From contig NZ_FNKB01000001.1 in the NCBI RefSeq assembly GCF_900102345.1, forward strand, positions 2,666,001-2,730,000: a DNA stretch of 64,000 bases. The letters are read 5' to 3'. This document shows positions 51,378-58,987 of the stretch, piece by piece. The DNA is from Leucobacter chromiiresistens (GTDB taxonomy: Bacteria; Actinomycetota; Actinomycetes; Actinomycetales; Microbacteriaceae). The notes beneath the pieces were generated by a model. It was not told the DNA's origin, made no database searches, and saw only the letters and a list, made by a program, of their open reading frames with translations. The position numbers and the translations under genes are program-made. Each line of letters begins with the position of its first letter. Within the stretch, counting starts at the first letter, position 1.

Positions 51378-52243
51378 GCGAAGACCGCCCCGGTGCCGTC
51401 GAGGCGTTCGCGCATCACGGCGACGGCCTCGGGGTTGTCGTCGATGAGCAGGAACTCCCGGCCGAGCTGATGCGCGACGGCCCCGGCGGTGCCGCTCCCG
51501 GCGAAGGGGTCGAGCACCCAGTCGCCGGGCCGTGTCGACGCCTGCACGATGCGGCGGAGGATGCCGGCGGGCTTCTGCGTGGGGTACCCGGTGCGCTCCT
51601 TGCCGGTGGGCGACACGATGGTGTGCCACCACGTGTCGGTGGGGAGTTTGCCGAGCGCGGCCTTCTCGGGCGTCACGAGGCCGGGCGCCATGTAGGGCTC
51701 GCGATCCACCGCCTCGGCGTCGAAGTGGTACCAGTCGGGGTGCTTCGCGTAGACGAGGATGTTGTCGTGCTTCGCGGGCCAGCGCCGCTTCGCCCGCGCG
51801 CCGTAGTCGTACGCCCAGATGATCTCGTTGATGAAGCACTCGGGGCCGAAGAGCGCGTCGAGCAGCACCTTGGCGTAGTGCACCTCGCGGTAGTCGAGGT
51901 GCAGGTAGAGCAGCCCGTCGGGCGAGAGCAGCCGCCAGGTCTCCTCGAGGCGCGGCTCCAGGAAGTCCCAGTAGTCGCCGAACCGGTCGTCGTAGCCGAG
52001 CGTCGTCTCCCGGGTCACGCGGTATCCCTGCCCGCGGAACCCGAGCCGGTCGCCCGCCGCCCCCGTGAGCGGGCCGTCGACGCGCGCGCCGCGCACCCGT
52101 TCGGCGCGCCGCAGCCGTCCGGTGTTGAACGGCGGATCGAGGTAGGCGACGGCGAACGCCGCCGACGGCAGCGCGCGCAGGATCGGCAGATTGTCGCCCA
52201 GCATCACTCGGCTCGGCCCGCTCGCGTTCCAGGGCTCACTCAC
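51374..52243 (-). CDS. Site-specific DNA methyltransferase (amino-methyltransferase), orphan
   Basis: The 289-residue enzyme has the catalytic DPPY-type motif (VAYLDPPFNTGR) before the SAM-binding motif (VLDPFAGSGTAGAVAHQLGR), the beta-class order, so it should methylate adenine N6 or cytosine N4. YPTQKPAGILRRIV is another family block. No restriction endonuclease or specificity gene is nearby, so it is an orphan. It starts at GTG 6 nt after TAGCCT and leads a two-gene operon with the MocR-type regulator. Confidence 0.88.
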   Translation of the reverse strand: MSEPWNASGPSRVMLGDNLPILRALPSAAFAVAYLDPPFNTGRLRRAERVRGARVDGPLTGAAGDRLGFRGQGYRVTRETTLGYDDRFGDYWDFLEPRLEETWRLLSPDGLLYLHLDYREVHYAKVLLDALFGPECFINEIIWAYDYGARAKRRWPAKHDNILVYAKHPDWYHFDAEAVDREPYMAPGLVTPEKAALGKLPTDTWWHTIVSPTGKERTGYPTQKPAGILRRIVQASTRPGDWVLDPFAGSGTAGAVAHQLGREFLLIDDNPEAVAVMRERLDGTGAVFA

Positions 52244-52249
52244 CGTCTC

Positions 52250-52255
52250 AGGCTA
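52250..52255 (-). promoter_or_regulatory. -10 element, probable leaderless promoter of the methyltransferase-MocR operon
   Basis: TAGCCT on the minus strand ends 6 nt before the GTG at 52243. Confidence 0.5.
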
Positions 52256-52335
52256 CCGGCCCGCCGCTCGGGCTACCGGCTCGCCGCGGAACCCCGTAGC
52301 GTGGAAGCCGGCGTACGACGACGAACGGGGCGGGC

Positions 52336-52692
52336 ATGATCGGGCTGGGAATGATCACGATGGACACGACGGATCCGCGGTCGCTCGCGGGCTGGTGGGC
52401 GGAGCGGCTCGGCGGCGAGATCGTGCACGAGGCGGACGGCTGGTTCTGCGTGGTGCGCGCGCCGCAGCTGCCGGCGGCCCTCGGCTTCCAGAAGGTCGAC
52501 GATCCGGGCCCGGGCAAGAACCGACTGCATCTCGACTTCGAGGTCGACGCCTCGGCGGACCGCTCGCATCTCGTCGCCGAGTGGGTGGCCGCGGGCGCGA
52601 CGCACCTCGGTCGCCGGGGCGAGGGCGGGCTCGCCTGGGACACGTTCTCCGATCCCGACGGCAACGAGTTCTGCATCGGAGACCCGCACTAG
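52336..52692 (+). CDS. VOC (glyoxalase/bleomycin resistance) superfamily protein
   Basis: The 118-residue protein has the paired beta-alpha-beta-beta-beta modules of the vicinal oxygen chelate fold, with LGMITMDTTDPRSLAGWWAE at the start and WDTFSDPDGNEFCIG at the end, where the Glu is a typical metal ligand. HLDFEV provides the His. Its reaction is unknown. The ATG follows GGGGCGGG, and a TAGCGT hexamer lies about 35 nt upstream. It is convergent with the WYL regulator, 7 bp apart. Confidence 0.88.
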   Translation: MIGLGMITMDTTDPRSLAGWWAERLGGEIVHEADGWFCVVRAPQLPAALGFQKVDDPGPGKNRLHLDFEVDASADRSHLVAEWVAAGATHLGRRGEGGLAWDTFSDPDGNEFCIGDPH

Positions 52693-52699
52693 TCGCCGC

Positions 52700-53398
52700 T
52701 CACCCGCGCGGCTCGTGCACGGGGCGCGCCGTCGCGGGCGGGGTGCCCGCCTCCGCGACGGTGTGCCCGCTGCACGGCGAGGCGGTGACGCTCGCCCGTT
52801 CGATGCGCGACACGGCGAACCAGCGCATCGCGTCGCGCAGGCGGCACCACCCCACGAGGTACCACCGGCCGTTCGTCGAGGCGAAGAGCACCGGTTCGAC
52901 GTCGCGCGAGGTGACGGCGCCGTCGCCGGCCGTGTAGCGGATGCGGAGCGCGCGCTGATCCGTCATCGCCTCCTCCAGCGCCGAGGCGATGGCGCGGGAG
53001 CGCGCCTGCGGAGCGTCCACCCACACCCGCTGGGCGAGGTCTTCGGCCCTGGCTCGCGTGCGCGGGTCGAGCACGTCGACGATCTTGCGCACGCCTGCGG
53101 CTGCCAGATCGGCGAAGGGCGCGTCGGGTGCGGCGGAGACGGCCGCGAGCAGCGCGACGGCCTGAGCCGGGGAGAGGGAGACCGGCGGCAGCGACGATCC
53201 GGGAGCGAACCCGTAGCCGCCTCCCGGCCCGGGCCGCGACCAGAGCGGGGCGCCGCTCCGCTCGAGCGCCGCGAGGTCGCGCTTCACGGTGCGCACCGAC
53301 ACGTCGAACTCGCGCGCGAGCCGATCCGCGGTGATGCCGCGCGTGCCGCTGCGGCGCAGCATCTCCGAGAGCGCGTGGAGCCGCTCCGCTCGCTTCAC
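52700..53398 (-). CDS. YafY-type HTH/WYL-domain transcriptional regulator
   Basis: The 232-residue regulator has an N-terminal HTH (RLHALSEMLRRSGTRGITAD, EFDVSVRTVKRDLAALERSG) and a WYL domain (LRIRYTAGDG, GRWYLVGWCRLRDAMRWFAV, SRIERA). The GTG at 53398 gives the usual KRAERLHAL N-terminus; codons further upstream have no ribosome-binding site. It is divergent from an alpha/beta hydrolase gene, and a 13-bp palindrome lies in the 73-bp gap, so autoregulation and control of the hydrolase are likely. Confidence 0.87.
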   Translation of the reverse strand: MKRAERLHALSEMLRRSGTRGITADRLAREFDVSVRTVKRDLAALERSGAPLWSRPGPGGGYGFAPGSSLPPVSLSPAQAVALLAAVSAAPDAPFADLAAAGVRKIVDVLDPRTRARAEDLAQRVWVDAPQARSRAIASALEEAMTDQRALRIRYTAGDGAVTSRDVEPVLFASTNGRWYLVGWCRLRDAMRWFAVSRIERASVTASPCSGHTVAEAGTPPATARPVHEPRG

Positions 53399-53416
53399 GG
53401 CCGGTGCCGAAATCGG

Positions 53417-53429
53417 TTCATGACATGAA
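53417..53429. promoter_or_regulatory. Palindromic operator between the WYL regulator and hydrolase genes
   Basis: TTCATGACATGAA is a perfect 6-bp inverted repeat about a single central base. It lies 18 nt from the regulator start and 42 nt from the hydrolase start, where a dimeric repressor could block both. Confidence 0.5.
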
Positions 53430-53471
53430 TAGTGACACACCGTCGCCCGAGGCGTGCTCGAGACTGCTGGC

Positions 53472-54218
53472 ATGACCGCACATCTCAGCCGTCCGCCCAT
53501 CGTGCTCATCGCCGGCCACTGGCTCGGCTCCTGGGCGTGGGAGGCGTTGCTCGAACAGCTCAGCTCGACCGGCCTGCGGGCGACCGCACTCACCCTGCCG
53601 GGGTTCGACCCCCACGACCCCGACCGCCGGCGCGCCACGCTCGCAGACCAGGCCGCCGCCATCCGCGCGCACCTCGCGAGTCACGCGGGCGCGCCTCCCC
53701 GACGGTCCGTGATCGTCGCCCACAGCGGCGCGAACGCGCCCGTGAGCCTGTTCGCGGATCGGCACCCCGAGCTCGTCGAGCGGATCGTCTGGGTCGACTC
53801 CGGCCCCATCGCCTCGGGCAGCGTCTTCGCCCCCGACCTGCCCGAGGACGTCGCGGAGCTCCCCCTGCCCGCGTTCGACGAGCTCGCCCGGCAGGCGAGC
53901 CTCGACGGGCTGAGCCCCGCCGATCTCGCGCGCTTCCGCGACCGGGCCGTTCCCGTTCCCGGCCCGGTGCTGCGCGAGCGCATCGACCTCTCGAACGACG
54001 CGCGGCGGGGCATCGCGACGACGCTCGTCTGCTGCTCCATCCCCGGCGCGCAGGTGCTGGAGCTCGCGCGGGCGGGGCACCCGATGTTCGCCGAGACGGC
54101 GGTGCTCGCCGACCTCGAGGTCGTCGACCTGCCGACCGGGCACTGGCCGATGTGGAGCCGCCCGGGCGACCTCGCCGAGGTCATCCGCGCGGCGGCCTCA
54201 CGCGTCGGCGGCGCGTGA
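53472..54218 (+). CDS. Alpha/beta-fold hydrolase, WYL-regulator partner
   Basis: The 248-residue hydrolase shows the oxyanion region IVLIAGHWLGSWAWEALLEQ, the nucleophile Ser in VIVAHSGANAPVSLF (an atypical HSGAN elbow in place of GxSxG) and the late His in LPTGHWPMWSRPGDL. Such proteins are often paired with YafY-type regulators. The substrate is unknown. The ATG at 53472 is preferred over a GTG 18 nt upstream because GAGACT ends 6 nt before it; no Shine-Dalgarno sequence is seen. Its 3' end overlaps the convergent hydratase-family gene by 21 bp. Confidence 0.87.
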   Translation: MTAHLSRPPIVLIAGHWLGSWAWEALLEQLSSTGLRATALTLPGFDPHDPDRRRATLADQAAAIRAHLASHAGAPPRRSVIVAHSGANAPVSLFADRHPELVERIVWVDSGPIASGSVFAPDLPEDVAELPLPAFDELARQASLDGLSPADLARFRDRAVPVPGPVLRERIDLSNDARRGIATTLVCCSIPGAQVLELARAGHPMFAETAVLADLEVVDLPTGHWPMWSRPGDLAEVIRAAASRVGGA

Positions 54219-55334
54219 GGCGGGGCGCCCGAGGTCGAGCGGCTCCTCCCCCGGCCGAGGCGCAGGGTCGAGGATCTCGGCGAGCTCCGCCGCGTCGAGA
54301 TCCTCGATGCGCGCCGGCGTCCAGCGCGGCGAGCGATCCTTGTCGATGACCTGGGCGCGCACGCCCTCGGCGAAGTCGGGCCGCGCGGTGAGTCGCCCGA
54401 GGGTGCGCAGGTCGTCGGTCAGCACCGCGGCGAGATCCAGAGCGAGACGGCGCGTGCGGTCGAGCTGCGCGAGCGTCACCGCGACCGAGGTCGGGCTCAT
54501 GGCGCGCACGGTCGAGGCGAGGCGGGTCGCCTCGGGGGCGCCGCTCCCCTCGAGCGCTCGGATCAGTCGGAGCGCGGCGCCGGCCGGATCCTCCGCGGCC
54601 GGCGGCTCCTGCGCTCCGAACACGGACGCGGCGATCGGCGACCACCAGTCGCGGGCGCGCAGCAGATCCGAGGCGGGCGCGGCCTCTGCGAGACGTTCGG
54701 CGGCGGATCGCGGCTCCTCCCCCGCGGCGAGCGCCTCGCGCAGCTCGGGGAGCCGCTCCGTCGGCACGAAGACATCGGCGAATCCGAGCGCGATGGCGTC
54801 ACCCGCGGTCATGTCGCCCGCCGAGACGGCGAGCAGCTCGCCGAGCCGCTCGGGCGCGCCCGCGAGCAGCAGGTGCCCGCCCACGTCGGGCACGATGCCG
54901 ATCCGGGCCTCCGGCATTGCGAGACGGCTGCGCTCGGTCACCACGCGGACCGCCGCGTGCCCGCCGAGCCCGATGCCGCCGCCCATCGCGATGCCGTCCA
55001 TGATGCCGACGACGGGCGGCTCGGAGACGCTGATCGCGTGATCGAGACGGTACTCCTCGGAGAGAATGGCGTCGGCCGACCCGCGGGAGAGCTCCTTGAT
55101 GTCGCCGCCCCCGCAGAAGCCGCGGTCGCCGGCGCCGTCGAGCAGCACCGCCTGCGTTCCGTCGCTCTGGGCGGTCGCGATCGCCTCGGCGAGACGCGCG
55201 AACATCTCGCTGTTCAGGGCGTTGATGGCGCGGGGCCGGTTCAGCGTGATGTGCGTGATCGCCCCGTCCCGGCGTACGAGCACGAGCGGTGCATCGGCGG
55301 AATCGATCGGCTGCGACTGCGGTGTGGCGCTCAT
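54198..55334 (-). CDS. 3-hydroxyisobutyryl-CoA hydrolase-like enzyme (enoyl-CoA hydratase/isomerase family)
   Basis: The 378-residue crotonase-fold enzyme has the length and blocks of HIBYL-CoA hydrolases: THITLNRPRAINALNSEMFA, GAGDRGFCGGGDIKEL, GIMDGIAMGGGIGLGGHAAV, AMPEARIGIVPDVGGHLLLA and RSPRWTPARIEDL near the end. It would release 3-hydroxyisobutyrate in valine catabolism. Plain enoyl-CoA hydratases are about 100 residues shorter. The ATG lies 6 nt after TACGGT with no Shine-Dalgarno sequence, suggesting leaderless expression. No other valine genes are adjacent. Confidence 0.85.
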   Translation of the reverse strand: MSATPQSQPIDSADAPLVLVRRDGAITHITLNRPRAINALNSEMFARLAEAIATAQSDGTQAVLLDGAGDRGFCGGGDIKELSRGSADAILSEEYRLDHAISVSEPPVVGIMDGIAMGGGIGLGGHAAVRVVTERSRLAMPEARIGIVPDVGGHLLLAGAPERLGELLAVSAGDMTAGDAIALGFADVFVPTERLPELREALAAGEEPRSAAERLAEAAPASDLLRARDWWSPIAASVFGAQEPPAAEDPAGAALRLIRALEGSGAPEATRLASTVRAMSPTSVAVTLAQLDRTRRLALDLAAVLTDDLRTLGRLTARPDFAEGVRAQVIDKDRSPRWTPARIEDLDAAELAEILDPAPRPGEEPLDLGRPASRAADA

Positions 55335-55340
55335 CTCAGC

Positions 55341-55346
55341 ACCGTA
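55341..55346 (-). promoter_or_regulatory. -10 element, probable leaderless promoter of the HIBYL-CoA hydrolase-like gene
   Basis: TACGGT on the minus strand ends 6 nt before the ATG at 55334. Confidence 0.45.
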
Positions 55347-55368
55347 TCACCGCCGCTGAGCGCCGCGC

Positions 55369-56691
55369 TCACGGGCTGGGGTGATGCGCGTCGTAGCGCT
55401 GGAACCCTGTCGCGGTGCGCAGCAGCACCAGCATGATGCCGAGGATCACGATGCCGCCGAGCAGCGCCGGCGCCCACAGCGCGACGAGCGTGGCGACGGC
55501 ACCCGCGAGCAGATCCCCGACGCGCGGGCCGCCCGCGACGACGACGTAGAAGATCCCCTGCATGCGCCCCCGCACGTCGTCGGGGGCCGCGGTCTGCAGG
55601 ATCGTGGTGCGGAACACGGCGCTGACGTTGTCGGCGGCGCCCGTGCCCGCGAGTGCGAGGCCCGCCAGAACGATGGCGGGGACGATGGGGGCGTCGCTGC
55701 GCTCGGTCACGCCGGCGGTCGAGGCGGTGACGAGCAGCACGAGCCCGAAGAGCGCCGTGCAGGCGCCGAACGCCGCGATCGCGAGGGTGACGGCGCGCCC
55801 CTGGCGCCGCACCGCTCCGAGCGGCCCGGAGAGGAGGCCGCTCACCAGCGCGCCGAGGGCGAACGCGGCGGTCAGCGCTCCCACGGTGACCGGCCCCCCG
55901 CCCAGCACGAGCGCCCCGGCTGCGGGGAACACGACCCGGGGCGTGCCGAAGATCATCGCGATGAGGTCCCAGATGAAGGTGGCCCGCACGTTGGGGGCGC
56001 GACGCAGAAACCGGAGGCTCTCGAGCACCGAGCCGAAGCCGGGTGCGGTGCGGTCGCCGTCCGGCGCCATGCGCGGCAGGCTGAGAATGCCGAGGAAGGC
56101 GCCGGTGAAGAGCACTGCGTCGAGCAGGTAGGTCCAGGGCACGCCGACGCTCGCGACGAGCACGCCGGCCACCGCGGGCCCGACGGTGATCGCGAGGCCC
56201 ATGGTGATGCCGCTCAGCGCAGCCGCGGCGGGCAGCAGCTGGGCCGGGAGCAGGCGGGGCAGGATCGCGCCGCGCGTCGCCCCCATGATGGTCGCCGATG
56301 CGGCGTTGACGGCGGCGAGCGCGTAGTACGGCCACGTCGCCTGCACGTCGAGGAAGGCGATGACGGTCATCACGCCGATGCTGCACCACGCCGCGATCGC
56401 GGTCGCCAGCGCGACGAGGCGCCGGTCGAAGGCGTCGGCGAGGGCGCCGCCCACGAAGCCTGCGAGAATCATCGGCCCGAGCGCCCAGAGGGCGACGAGC
56501 GAGACGGCGAAGGTCGATCGCGTGATCTCGAAGATGTGGAGGCCGACGGCCACGATGGTCACCTGAGCGCCGATCTGCGCGATCGAGGTTCCCGTCCACA
56601 GCTTCGCGAATGCGGGGCTCGCGCGCAGCGGAGCGGTATCGACGAGGAGTGCGCGCAGTCGGGTGCGCCGCTCGCCGGCCTCGGATCTCAC
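55369..56691 (-). CDS. MFS transporter (EntS/MFS_3-like, 12 TM)
   Basis: The 440-residue membrane protein has about 12 helices and the MFS_3 pattern of exporters such as EntS: FAKLWTGTSIAQIGAQVTIV, VGGALADAFDRRLVALATAI (motif A), and VSAVFRTTILQTAAPDDVRGRM (the conserved PxxxRGR loop). Enterobactin-like or macrolide export is typical of relatives; no substrate can be assigned. It starts at GTG 6 nt after TAGATT with no Shine-Dalgarno sequence. The gene is divergent from the LAXTG surface protein gene across an AT-rich spacer. Confidence 0.88.
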   Translation of the reverse strand: MRSEAGERRTRLRALLVDTAPLRASPAFAKLWTGTSIAQIGAQVTIVAVGLHIFEITRSTFAVSLVALWALGPMILAGFVGGALADAFDRRLVALATAIAAWCSIGVMTVIAFLDVQATWPYYALAAVNAASATIMGATRGAILPRLLPAQLLPAAAALSGITMGLAITVGPAVAGVLVASVGVPWTYLLDAVLFTGAFLGILSLPRMAPDGDRTAPGFGSVLESLRFLRRAPNVRATFIWDLIAMIFGTPRVVFPAAGALVLGGGPVTVGALTAAFALGALVSGLLSGPLGAVRRQGRAVTLAIAAFGACTALFGLVLLVTASTAGVTERSDAPIVPAIVLAGLALAGTGAADNVSAVFRTTILQTAAPDDVRGRMQGIFYVVVAGGPRVGDLLAGAVATLVALWAPALLGGIVILGIMLVLLRTATGFQRYDAHHPSP

Positions 56692-56697
56692 CGCATC

Positions 56698-56703
56698 AAT
56701 CTA
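56698..56703 (-). promoter_or_regulatory. -10 element, probable leaderless promoter of the MFS_3 gene
   Basis: TAGATT on the minus strand ends 6 nt before the GTG at 56691. Confidence 0.5.
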
Positions 56704-56825
56704 TCGCTCTCCACGTTGAGCGGTCGTACTGCACGACTTTCGCCGAAATGCAGTATCGATCAGCCCGTTTTTGAGTATTGATAGCTTGCACATGCAGTAT
56801 GAAAAGTAAATCCTTGCCTGAGTGC

Positions 56826-56854
56826 TTGCTCAATTTTTACGCACCGTCTAGCGT
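56826..56854 (+). promoter_or_regulatory. Promoter of the LAXTG surface protein gene
   Basis: TTGCTC (56826-56831) and TAGCGT (56849-56854) are separated by 17 nt with an AT-rich spacer. Transcription would start near 56861, leaving a leader of about 148 nt before the ATG at 57009. Confidence 0.65.
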
Positions 56855-57008
56855 TGTTCTCGGCTGACGCTCCAGAAGTGCTTCTGCAGCGGATCACGGC
56901 GCATGAGCGGCGAAGTTCTGCCATGAGTGCACGGAGCGGTGTCGGGATCACGAACCTCGCACGGCCGCAGTCGCGAACTCCCCTTTCCACATCCAGCACG
57001 GAGGCAAC

Positions 57009-57875
57009 ATGAAGTTCTCGAAGAAGCTCGCCGGAGCGGCCGCGATCGGTGCGATCGCTGCTCTGGCGTTCGGCGGCACCGCTGCGACGGCGGTCGAGCC
57101 CGGCGACCCCATCACCCTCAGCCCGGAGATCACGCTCGGCGCCGAGTCGTTCACCGTCACCGGCGCAACCTGCATCGACGAGGCCGGCACGCCCGGCACG
57201 TACCTCGTCGCGATCGCTCCGGCCGACGGCGAAGAGCCCGAGATCGTCTCCGACGTCGCGGGCGAGGACGGCTCGTGGACCGCGACGCTCCCGACCCCCG
57301 CTGAGAGCGGCGTGTACGAGGTCGTCGCCGCATGCGACCTCTACGCCGGCATCACCGAGTACGCCTCGGCCGACCTGCTCGTCAGCGCAGCAGCGGGCGT
57401 GCAGCTCGACGTGGCCCAGGCCGATCACTTCGAGTCGTTCGGCTTCTCGGGCGCCGGGTACGCGCCCGACGAGAACGTGCGCGTCGAGTTCCGCCAGAAT
57501 GGCGAGGTCGTCGAGTCGCTCGGCACCGTCCAGGCGAACGCGGTCGGCGAGATCGTGGGCGACATCACCCTCGGCAACACCCTCGCCTACGGCGAGTACG
57601 ATGTCTACTTCATCGGCGAGACCAGCGGCACCGAGTACTCGGCTCCGCTGACCGTGACCGACGGCACCGTCGCCCCGGCTCCCGGTGATCCGGGCAACGT
57701 CGGCGGCGGAGTGACGCCCCCGGCTGAGCCGATCAACTACGCGCCCGGCGCGAAGCTCGCGAACACCGGCGGCGAGAACTTCGCTCCGTTCGCGATCGCG
57801 GGCGGCGTCGCAGCCCTCGCACTCGGCGCCGGTGCGCTCGCACTCGGTCGCCGCAAGGCGCACGCCGCGGAGTAA
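57009..57875 (+). CDS. LAXTG-anchored surface protein with two Ig-like domains
   Basis: The 288-residue wall protein has a signal peptide (MKFSKKLAGAAAIGAIAALA, cleavage near ATA-VEPG) and two beta-rich, Ig-like domains. The first (about 32-130) has a Cys pair (GATCIDEAG, VVAACDLYAG); the second (about 132-220) includes FGFSGAGYAPDENVRVEFRQ. A Pro-rich spacer leads to LANTG (250-254), a membrane helix and RRK, a sortase-E type LAXTG signal. CGGAGG precedes the ATG. Its unusual 148-nt leader and AT-rich promoter suggest strong or regulated expression. The ligand is unknown. Confidence 0.85.
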   Translation: MKFSKKLAGAAAIGAIAALAFGGTAATAVEPGDPITLSPEITLGAESFTVTGATCIDEAGTPGTYLVAIAPADGEEPEIVSDVAGEDGSWTATLPTPAESGVYEVVAACDLYAGITEYASADLLVSAAAGVQLDVAQADHFESFGFSGAGYAPDENVRVEFRQNGEVVESLGTVQANAVGEIVGDITLGNTLAYGEYDVYFIGETSGTEYSAPLTVTDGTVAPAPGDPGNVGGGVTPPAEPINYAPGAKLANTGGENFAPFAIAGGVAALALGAGALALGRRKAHAAE

Positions 57876-57903
57876 TCCAGCTGCGTAAGTCTGCATCGCG
57901 CGA

Positions 57904-57949
57904 CGCCCCTGGCCGGTACGGGAGACCCCGTTCCCGACCAGGGGCGTTT
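57904..57949 (+). terminator. Terminator of the LAXTG surface protein gene
   Basis: CGCCCCTGG (57904-57912) pairs with CCAGGGGCG (57938-57946) and is followed by TTTC. An inner ACGGG/CCCGT stem extends the hairpin. Confidence 0.7.
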
Positions 57950-57958
57950 CGCCGTGCC

Positions 57959-58864
57959 ATGCGGGCCGTCGCCGTCGCCGCCCTCGTGCTCGTGCTCGCA
58001 CTCGGCGGGCTGACGGCCGTGCTCGCGAGCCGCATCGATGCCGTGACGATGCCGGAACTCGGCAGCTCGCAGCAGGCTGACGCCGACGGCACCGTGTACC
58101 TGTTCGTCGGGGCCGACTCCGGCATCGAGCGGGCCCCCTCCGACGTGCAGCGCAGCACTCCGGAGGGGCAGGCCCGCGCAGATGCCCTGGTGCTCGTGCG
58201 GCTCGCACCGAACGGCGATGCATCGGCGATGTCGATCCCGAGAGACCTGGTCGCGACGGGCGACGCCATCGGCCCGATCGCACTCTCCCTGCTCGAGGGT
58301 CCCGAGGCGCTCATGCAGAGCGTCTGCTCGGCGACCGGAGTCGCCGTCGACCGCTACGTGTCGATCGACGCACCCGGGTTCGTCGAGGCGATCGACGCAC
58401 TCGGCGGCATCGAGGTCGACGTCGAGCTCCCCGTGCGCGATCCGGCCGCCGAGCTCGGCATCGACCGGGCCGGCCCGCAGCGCGTCGACGGCGCGACCGC
58501 CCTCGGACTCGTGCGCTCGCGCCACCCGGAGCAGCTCGTCGACGGGACCTGGGTGCGCGTCTCGGACGACGCGGGCGCCCAGCAGCGCGCGCTCTGGTCG
58601 GCGCGCGTGCTCGACGGCGTGCGGGTGGCGCTCGCCGACGCGCACCCGGGAGCACTGGCCGGCGCCGTATGGGCGGGCAGCGGATCGCTGAGCATCGGCG
58701 GCGGGCTTCACCCGTTCGAGCTGGCGCGACTCGCGCGCGCCGACCTCGACGTGCACGAGCTGCCCGGCGAGAAGCTCGGCGGCGGGCGCGCGCTCGTGCT
58801 GGGCGATGCCGGGCGGGCGGCGCTCGCCGATGCCGGCTTCCGCACCGACTGCGCGCTCGGCTGA
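57959..58864 (+). CDS. LytR-CpsA-Psr (LCP) family protein
   Basis: The 301-residue protein has an N-terminal anchor (VAVAALVLVLALGGLTAVLA) and an LCP domain with the family Arg/Asp pattern: RADALVLVRLAPNGDASAMS, SIPRDLVATGDAIG, VSIDAPGFVEAIDALGGIEV and DGATALGLVRSRHP. LCP enzymes attach wall polymers such as teichoic acids or arabinogalactan to peptidoglycan outside the membrane. The divergent tandem TagF-like protein at the left edge is a possible source of such a polymer. The ATG lies 9 bp after the preceding terminator and has no Shine-Dalgarno sequence, so the exact start is uncertain. Confidence 0.82.
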   Translation: MRAVAVAALVLVLALGGLTAVLASRIDAVTMPELGSSQQADADGTVYLFVGADSGIERAPSDVQRSTPEGQARADALVLVRLAPNGDASAMSIPRDLVATGDAIGPIALSLLEGPEALMQSVCSATGVAVDRYVSIDAPGFVEAIDALGGIEVDVELPVRDPAAELGIDRAGPQRVDGATALGLVRSRHPEQLVDGTWVRVSDDAGAQQRALWSARVLDGVRVALADAHPGALAGAVWAGSGSLSIGGGLHPFELARLARADLDVHELPGEKLGGGRALVLGDAGRAALADAGFRTDCALG

Positions 58865-58974
58865 CGGGATTCCGAGCCGTCCGCGCGCACCCGGCCCGGC
58901 TCCGCACCCGGCTCCGCGCGCGGCCCCGCACCCGGCACCGCGCGCTCATCCGCATTCGCGGGTACGCGCAGCGA

Positions 58975-58980
58975 TAGGCT
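58975..58980 (+). promoter_or_regulatory. -10 element, probable leaderless promoter of the DUF3097 gene
   Basis: TAGGCT ends 7 nt before the ATG at 58988. The preceding 100 bp are low-complexity, with CCGCACCCGGC present twice. Confidence 0.5.
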
Positions 58981-58987
58981 CGTCCGT

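Larger units (their letters stand above)
56692..57008. other. AT-rich divergent intergenic region with ATGCAGTAT repeats
   Basis: This 317-bp gap has no gene and is clearly poorer in G+C than its surroundings, especially 56700-56870. It holds ATGCAGTAT twice (56748-56756 and 56792-56800) and the inverted core TACTGCA at 56727-56733. The last forms an inverted repeat with the first copy across 15 nt. The MFS -10 (TAGATT) is at 56698-56703. These could be binding sites for a regulator of both divergent genes. Confidence 0.5.

Noticed and set aside
56692..57008. The AT-rich spacer as a trace of horizontal transfer or a prophage remnant.
   Set aside because: No integrase, att-like direct repeats at the borders, tRNA target or foreign genes are present, and the flanking genes have normal base composition.
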